Positions 60,013 to 64,000 of a stretch of DNA of 64,000 bases are shown here, piece after piece. The position numbers and the translations under genes are program-made. The stretch spans positions 310,001 through 374,000 of the forward strand of contig NZ_OBEL01000004.1 in assembly GCF_900215605.1 (NCBI RefSeq). The letters are read 5' to 3'. The stretch comes from Cohaesibacter gelatinilyticus. Lineage in GTDB: Bacteria; Pseudomonadota; Alphaproteobacteria; Rhizobiales; Cohaesibacteraceae. The notes beneath the pieces were generated by a model. It made no database searches, had not been told where the DNA came from, and was given only the letters and a program-made list of their open reading frames with translations. The first letter of the stretch is position 1. Every line of letters begins with the position of its first letter.

Positions 60013-61914
60013 CTACCCAGTTGCTTTGACAAGGGCCTCTTGCAAGTCCTTTATATCGGCGCTGTCTTTGGTGTCGTCGATGTTACGATCATCTTCCGAA
60101 GATTCAGCTTGCCAATCGATATCAGACTCTGCATCTGTCGGAGCGTTGACCAGCATGACCTGATTGCGCCCGGCTGATTTGGCCCGATAAAGTGCCTGAT
60201 CGGCTGCTTTCATCAGCTCCTGAGGCATATCACCGTCACTTGGGAACATGGCAACACCAGCTGAAATGGTAACATTGGGTAAGGTCTTATCCCCATAATG
60301 CAGAACTATGTCTTCTATTTTTTTACGCAATTTCTCAATCCGGTCAAAGGCTTCTTCTTGTATTACATTATCGAGCAGAATGGTGAATTCTTCGCCGCCG
60401 ATGCGGAATGCAATATCATTGCCATCAAACTCCTCCAGCAAGCATTCACCAACGGCTCGTAGGACTATATCACCTGCGTCATGGCCATGATTATCGTTGA
60501 ATAGCTTGAAATGGTCGACATCGAACGAAGCAATGGAGAATGTCTGGCTTCTGCGACGAGATCGACCAATCTGATTGCGACAAGTATCGAAGAAATGGCG
60601 GCGATTAAAGAGGCCGGTCAACGGATCGCGAATGGATTGGTTACGCAGTTCATCGCGTAAGCGGACATTGGCGATGGCAAGGCTGAGCTGCTCTGCACAA
60701 GTCTGGGCAAGCTTTATTGATTGATCCAACAGCTTTTCGTCTTGCGAAGGGGTTCCAAGCCCAAGATGGAGCAATCCGATCGTATCACCATGAGCGACGA
60801 TGGGAATACAGACATAGATTTCGTCATGGCTATGATGGTCATGCGAGCAGGCAAAATCTATCTCATCCCGGCCATGGATATATACCCGGCCACGGCGCAG
60901 ACCCCAGCATTCATCTGGCAGCATTTCGGCCTGATGCTTGCCACCATTCCAGCTTGTCATCCCTTCCAGCACATCGCGTGAATTGGAATATACATAAATG
61001 GAGCCAGCCGCATCAGGCAACAATTTATGCAAGATTGAGGATGCAATCTCAAACAATTCATCCATTGATTTGGAGGCTTGCATCCATTCGCTTAATTGAG
61101 ATAACAGGCGAACTTCGCGGTTGCGGCGCAACTCCTTGCGTAGGGCTGCCTGTTCTTTCTCACGCTGTACATCAGCCAATATACGGGTGCGTTTACGATA
61201 TTGATAACTGTAAAGCAGTGCTGAACACACAGTGAATGTGAGGGTCAGAGATATGATCGCTCCCGCAATGAGCAGTCTGGTTTTATAAATGGAAATCTGA
61301 TCTGTGATATCTCGATAGGCTTCCACAATCCCTTTGAGTTGGCTGCCTTGCATGACCGGGATATAGATGCGTGAAACGGTGCGGATATCTTCATTGGCGT
61401 ATACTTCACCAACATGTTCCGCATCATAGCCTTCGATCTCGGATGTCTTGCGTTGCGCCAGTTTCTGAACACTTTTGCCACGTTTGAGTTTGGTCTGATA
61501 AAAGCTTTCGTTGCTGATATCATCTACCATCTCGGAACCAGTTGACCAAAAAGATTTGCCCTCGCGATTGAACAGGCTTACACGATATGCATCCGACGCC
61601 TGAACGAAATGCTTTATGGCTTCTTGTGAATGATTATCAAGATGGGTGAAATTGAAACCATAGCCACCAGCGCTTGTCTCAGTTCGATGGGTTTTATCAT
61701 GATCATCATGTTGATGCGGCACTTCGTTGTGCTCGGCTTCTTCCAACAAACTCAGAACGCGCACTTGCCACAGACCTGCACGCCGCTCTGTTTCGGCAAT
61801 GACCAGTTTTTCCGCCAAATAACCGGGTGCGAAATACAGGCTCGACCCGATGATTGTGAAATAAATTCCAAGTGCCGAGGCTGTCAGTAGCCGAAATACC
61901 CATTGTCTGGTCAT
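60013..61914 (-). CDS. Membrane diguanylate cyclase with GAF and His-rich periplasmic sensor
   Basis: 633 residues from ATG 61914 (an ATG 12 codons upstream is less likely). TM1 is about residues 5-28 and TM2 about 208-235 (LLIAGAIISLTLTFTVCSALL). Between them is a periplasmic sensor with five His in residues 61-76 (EHNEVPHQHDDHDKTH). Then come a coiled coil, a GAF domain containing a second His cluster (CSHDHHSHDE), and a GGDEF domain with the active RIGGEEF motif. It should make c-di-GMP in response to a signal, perhaps a metal (inference). Confidence 0.9.
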   Translation of the reverse strand: MTRQWVFRLLTASALGIYFTIIGSSLYFAPGYLAEKLVIAETERRAGLWQVRVLSLLEEAEHNEVPHQHDDHDKTHRTETSAGGYGFNFTHLDNHSQEAIKHFVQASDAYRVSLFNREGKSFWSTGSEMVDDISNESFYQTKLKRGKSVQKLAQRKTSEIEGYDAEHVGEVYANEDIRTVSRIYIPVMQGSQLKGIVEAYRDITDQISIYKTRLLIAGAIISLTLTFTVCSALLYSYQYRKRTRILADVQREKEQAALRKELRRNREVRLLSQLSEWMQASKSMDELFEIASSILHKLLPDAAGSIYVYSNSRDVLEGMTSWNGGKHQAEMLPDECWGLRRGRVYIHGRDEIDFACSHDHHSHDEIYVCIPIVAHGDTIGLLHLGLGTPSQDEKLLDQSIKLAQTCAEQLSLAIANVRLRDELRNQSIRDPLTGLFNRRHFFDTCRNQIGRSRRRSQTFSIASFDVDHFKLFNDNHGHDAGDIVLRAVGECLLEEFDGNDIAFRIGGEEFTILLDNVIQEEAFDRIEKLRKKIEDIVLHYGDKTLPNVTISAGVAMFPSDGDMPQELMKAADQALYRAKSAGRNQVMLVNAPTDAESDIDWQAESSEDDRNIDDTKDSADIKDLQEALVKATG

Positions 61915-62070
61915 AACATCTTGCCCTTTGTCTCGCCCCGTTGGTCCCAATCTGGCATTTGGAACATAAGGATGGAGTTCTATCGTTGGGCTGAGTGTGG
62001 AACGGTGATACTGTCATAACTTTAATATCCGCGATTTTCTTAGAGCTATGGTTGCTGAAAGGTAAAGCGA

Positions 62071-62110
62071 CCTGGAAATGAAAATTGAATCTGCTTCTGA
62101 TAGGCGATCC
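62071..62110. repeat. Imperfect direct repeat, copy 1
   Basis: CCTGGAAATGAA at the left and GGCGATCC at the right are shared with copy 2 (62359-62400), with a similar but not identical interior. Spacing between copies is 288 bases. Confidence 0.45.
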
Positions 62111-62197
62111 TGGTTCTGTTTGAGACTGGATGATCGGGTCAAAGCGAGTCGCGGCAATGATTCATTCAGACTTGTTACGGGATGAGGCTTTGTGCAT

Positions 62198-62281
62198 CTA
62201 ACTCGATTTAACGTCTTTGATCAGCCATGCGACAAGAAAAAACGCCGCAGAAACGCTTTCGATTTTGTGTGTATCTCCCAT
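62198..62281 (-). CDS. Possible 27-residue hydrophobic small protein
   Basis: ATG 62281 is preceded by AAAGGA at 7 bases and opens a 27-residue frame with a single hydrophobic core (SVSAAFFLVAWLI). No homologue is known to me. It could be chance. Confidence 0.2.
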   Translation of the reverse strand: MGDTHKIESVSAAFFLVAWLIKDVKSS

Positions 62282-62358
62282 GCTTGTTCCTTTTGTGATG
62301 ATGATCATGGTCAATAACGTGAGTGACAGTGTTTGTTTTGTTTGAATGACGCAATTGG

Positions 62359-62400
62359 CCTGGAAATGAAGCTTGAAAAAGTCCGACTTGCTGGCGATCC
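62359..62400. repeat. Imperfect direct repeat, copy 2
   Basis: Matches copy 1 at CCTGGAAATGAA and GGCGATCC; the interior differs and is two bases longer. Confidence 0.45.
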
Positions 62401-62466
62401 AATTGACATATAACCCAATTCCAAGATCAGCTTGGTGATCCGTCATTTGAAATTTGGATCATTTGC

Positions 62467-62498
62467 GTAAGGGCAAACTCATGGTCCATTGCCCTTAC
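62467..62498. promoter_or_regulatory. Perfect 10-bp inverted repeat upstream of repA
   Basis: GTAAGGGCAA (62467-62476) and TTGCCCTTAC (62489-62498) with a 12-base centre, 193 bases before the repA start. It is a candidate operator for RepA/RepB or a partition-like site. It does not match the GTTnnCnGCnGnnAAC consensus of typical repABC parS. Confidence 0.55.
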
Positions 62499-62690
62499 CG
62501 CGTTGTCTGTAAAGGTTTTAACGGTGTGGTTTGCGATGTTTCCAACCCCGAATCGCAGAAACCTGCCACTCTGTGTTAAGGCTTTGTTAACCAAAAAGAG
62601 CTGGACAGAATCGAAAAATACAGACAATAAGAATTATGACGCTTTTGTTCGTCAAATCCGACATTATTCGTCGCGGTATAAAAAATCGAT

Positions 62691-63908
62691 ATGGGGTCCG
62701 TTTTGCAAAATCAAGCTTTTCAAGGTCGGCCATCTGAACAGGTAGGGCATTATGCCAGCCTTTTGTCAGGTCAGCTGAATGCGCTACGCGAGCGGATGTA
62801 TCCGCCCCAGGCGCAAAAAAGCCTTCGCAAATTTACCGCACCGGAATCCGCCCGACTATTGGGCATTGCGGAGAGCACCATCCGTCAGATGTCGCTTGAT
62901 GGTGAAGGACCGGATCCAGAGCGCCTTTCCAATGGCCGCCGGATTTACTCTTTGTCTGAAATTAATCAATTGCGGGCTCTTCTGGCCAATAAACGCCCTG
63001 CGGAGTCCTTGAAATTTCAACCCAATCGTCAGCAAGGCGAAGGCTTGCAGGTTCTTGCTGTTTCCAACTTCAAGGGTGGTTCTGCCAAAACGACCACGAG
63101 CGTTCATTTGGCACACTTTCTTGCTCTTCAAGGATATAGAGTTCTTGCGATTGACCTCGATCCACAGGCTTCCATGAGTGCAATGTTTGGTGCACAGCCA
63201 GAGCTTGATGTCGCAAGCAATGAAACGCTCTGGTCTGCCATTCGCTACGACGAAGAACGCCGTCCTTTGAAAGAGGTTATTCGCAAAACCTATTTCGACG
63301 GACTGGATCTGGTTCCTGGCAATCTGGAGCTTATGGAGTTTGAACATGCCACCCCTCAGGCCATCGCGTCCGGCCAGGCGCGAGGGGATGGGGTTTTCTT
63401 CCGCCGGATTGCCGCTGCGTTGCAGGAGGTGGAGGCTGATTATGACGTGGTTATCTTCGATACCCCTCCCCAACTTGGTTATCTTACACTAGGTGCCCTG
63501 TTTGCTTCCACCGGTCTGTTGATCACTGTCCATCCGGCGATGCTGGATGTTGCATCGATGAACCAGTTTCTCCTGATGATGAGTGACATCATGAGTGTGA
63601 TTGAGGAAGCCGGTGGCCATATGGATATGAGTTTCCTTCGTTTTCTCATCACCCGTCACAATCCCAATGATGCACCACAGCAACAAGTGGTGGGCTTGCT
63701 ACGCATGCTATTTGGTGAGGCGGTGCTCAATAGTACAGTCTATGAGACAACCGCAGTTGCCAATGCCGGGCTCGACAAACGCAGTTTGTACGAAATCGAA
63801 GCCAATTCCATGGGTCGCGATACCTACAAGCGGGCCATAGAAAGTATGGATGGCGTCAATCATGAGGTTCTGAACCTGATCAAGGATTGTTGGGGGCGTG
63901 CACAATGA
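62691..63908 (+). CDS. repA: Plasmid partitioning protein RepA (ParA family)
   Basis: 405 residues. N-terminal HTH-like region (about 47-95, FTAPESARLLGIAESTIRQM). The deviant Walker A KGGSAKTT starts at K128, and the Walker A' block is VVIFDTPPQLGYLTLGA. 'YKRAIESMDGVNHEV' is a typical RepA end. RepA is the partition ATPase and autorepressor of repABC replicons. Its stop overlaps the repB start by 4 bases. Confidence 0.96.
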   Translation: MGSVLQNQAFQGRPSEQVGHYASLLSGQLNALRERMYPPQAQKSLRKFTAPESARLLGIAESTIRQMSLDGEGPDPERLSNGRRIYSLSEINQLRALLANKRPAESLKFQPNRQQGEGLQVLAVSNFKGGSAKTTTSVHLAHFLALQGYRVLAIDLDPQASMSAMFGAQPELDVASNETLWSAIRYDEERRPLKEVIRKTYFDGLDLVPGNLELMEFEHATPQAIASGQARGDGVFFRRIAAALQEVEADYDVVIFDTPPQLGYLTLGALFASTGLLITVHPAMLDVASMNQFLLMMSDIMSVIEEAGGHMDMSFLRFLITRHNPNDAPQQQVVGLLRMLFGEAVLNSTVYETTAVANAGLDKRSLYEIEANSMGRDTYKRAIESMDGVNHEVLNLIKDCWGRAQ

Positions 63909-64000
63909 GCAAGAAAACTTCCCGAACGCAAATGTTTGGCTCTTTGGTCAGTTCCCTGGCCGAGACCGTAGAGGCAGAGAAAGCTGAGCAAGGAGGAAAG
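63905..64000 (+). CDS. repB: Plasmid partitioning protein RepB, N-terminal part
   Basis: The first 32 codons, beginning MSKKTSRTQMFGSL, follow repA with an ATGA overlap, as in repABC operons. The start 'MS(K/R)K...(M/I)FGS..' is usual for RepB. The rest is outside the window. RepB would bind parS, and repC, the initiator, should follow. Confidence 0.88.
   Translation, partial: MSKKTSRTQMFGSLVSSLAETVEAEKAEQGGK

Larger units (their letters stand above)
61915..62690. other. Region upstream of repA, largely non-coding
   Basis: 776 bases. No gene of normal size is seen. It holds a 10-bp inverted repeat at 62467-62498, an imperfect direct repeat (62071-62110 and 62359-62400), and one very small possible reading frame at 62198-62281. 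The repA promoter must be in the right part. The region is a candidate for partition sites. Confidence 0.6.

Noticed and set aside
1-64000. Insertion sequence, prophage, integrase, CRISPR array, tRNA or rRNA
   Set aside because: No transposase or integrase frame, regularly spaced repeats, or recognisable structural RNA was seen on reading both strands; short tRNAs could still escape manual reading.

Overview
The window looks like part of a large secondary replicon (plasmid or chromid) of an alphaproteobacterium of the Hyphomicrobiales. The right edge carries repA and the start of repB of a repABC replication/partition operon. A ccdAB addiction module and an RHE_PE00001/DUF1612-type gene, a family usually seen on rhizobial plasmids, support this. 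Base composition is moderate, about 50% GC by eye. Gene content resembles marine Stappiaceae/Cohaesibacteraceae-like bacteria, but the genus is a guess.

Layout. 1-4.9 kb: end of a [2Fe-2S] protein, an opine/HCN-synthase-like flavoprotein, and a dimethylglycine/sarcosine dehydrogenase-like flavoprotein divergent from a DeoR regulator across a 42-bp palindrome. 5.0-14.4 kb: a complete 2-aminoethylphosphonate (2-AEP) module, phnW-phnA-phnY with a LysR regulator and an AepXVW-type ABC importer; one 15-bp motif recurs in both promoter regions. 14.7-27.7 kb: a cluster built around 5-methylthioribose-type sugars. It has a two-ABC-domain sugar importer, MtnK-like kinase, MtnA-like isomerase, class II aldolase/SDR fusion, split transketolase, RuBisCO-like protein (RLP) and a SorC regulator. 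TGTCA/TGACA operators stand before the three catabolic or transport promoters. This is the best candidate for an undescribed system. 27.8-31.6 kb: a self-sufficient CYP116B-type P450, IclR regulator and glutathione transferase.

31.9-39.2 kb: DUF1612 protein, a 2-oxoacid dehydrogenase E1 alpha/beta fusion paired with a FabD-like acyltransferase and no E2, E3 or ACP, a LysR regulator, and a sulfatase/phosphonate monoester hydrolase. 39.5-42.6 kb: pntAB transhydrogenase with a strong terminator. 42.6-43.2 kb: ccdAB. 43.3-47.1 kb: LysR, a polar amino-acid binding protein and permease without an ATPase, and a class I amidotransferase. 47.0-54.0 kb: NAD-dependent molybdenum formate dehydrogenase fdsGBA-fdhD-fdsD plus LysR. 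54.3-61.9 kb: small regulators and housekeeping-type genes (YdcF, VOC, two AraC, cupin, LysE, RidA, Lrp, WGR) and a membrane diguanylate cyclase with a His-rich sensor region. 61.9-64 kb: a non-coding region with a palindrome and an imperfect direct repeat, then repA and repB.

Together the genes describe a nutritional specialist replicon: scavenging of phosphonate, methylthio- or deoxy-sugars and N-methyl compounds, with formate dehydrogenase and transhydrogenase able to recover reducing power from C1 units released by demethylation (an inference). No insertion sequence, prophage, CRISPR array, tRNA or rRNA was recognised.
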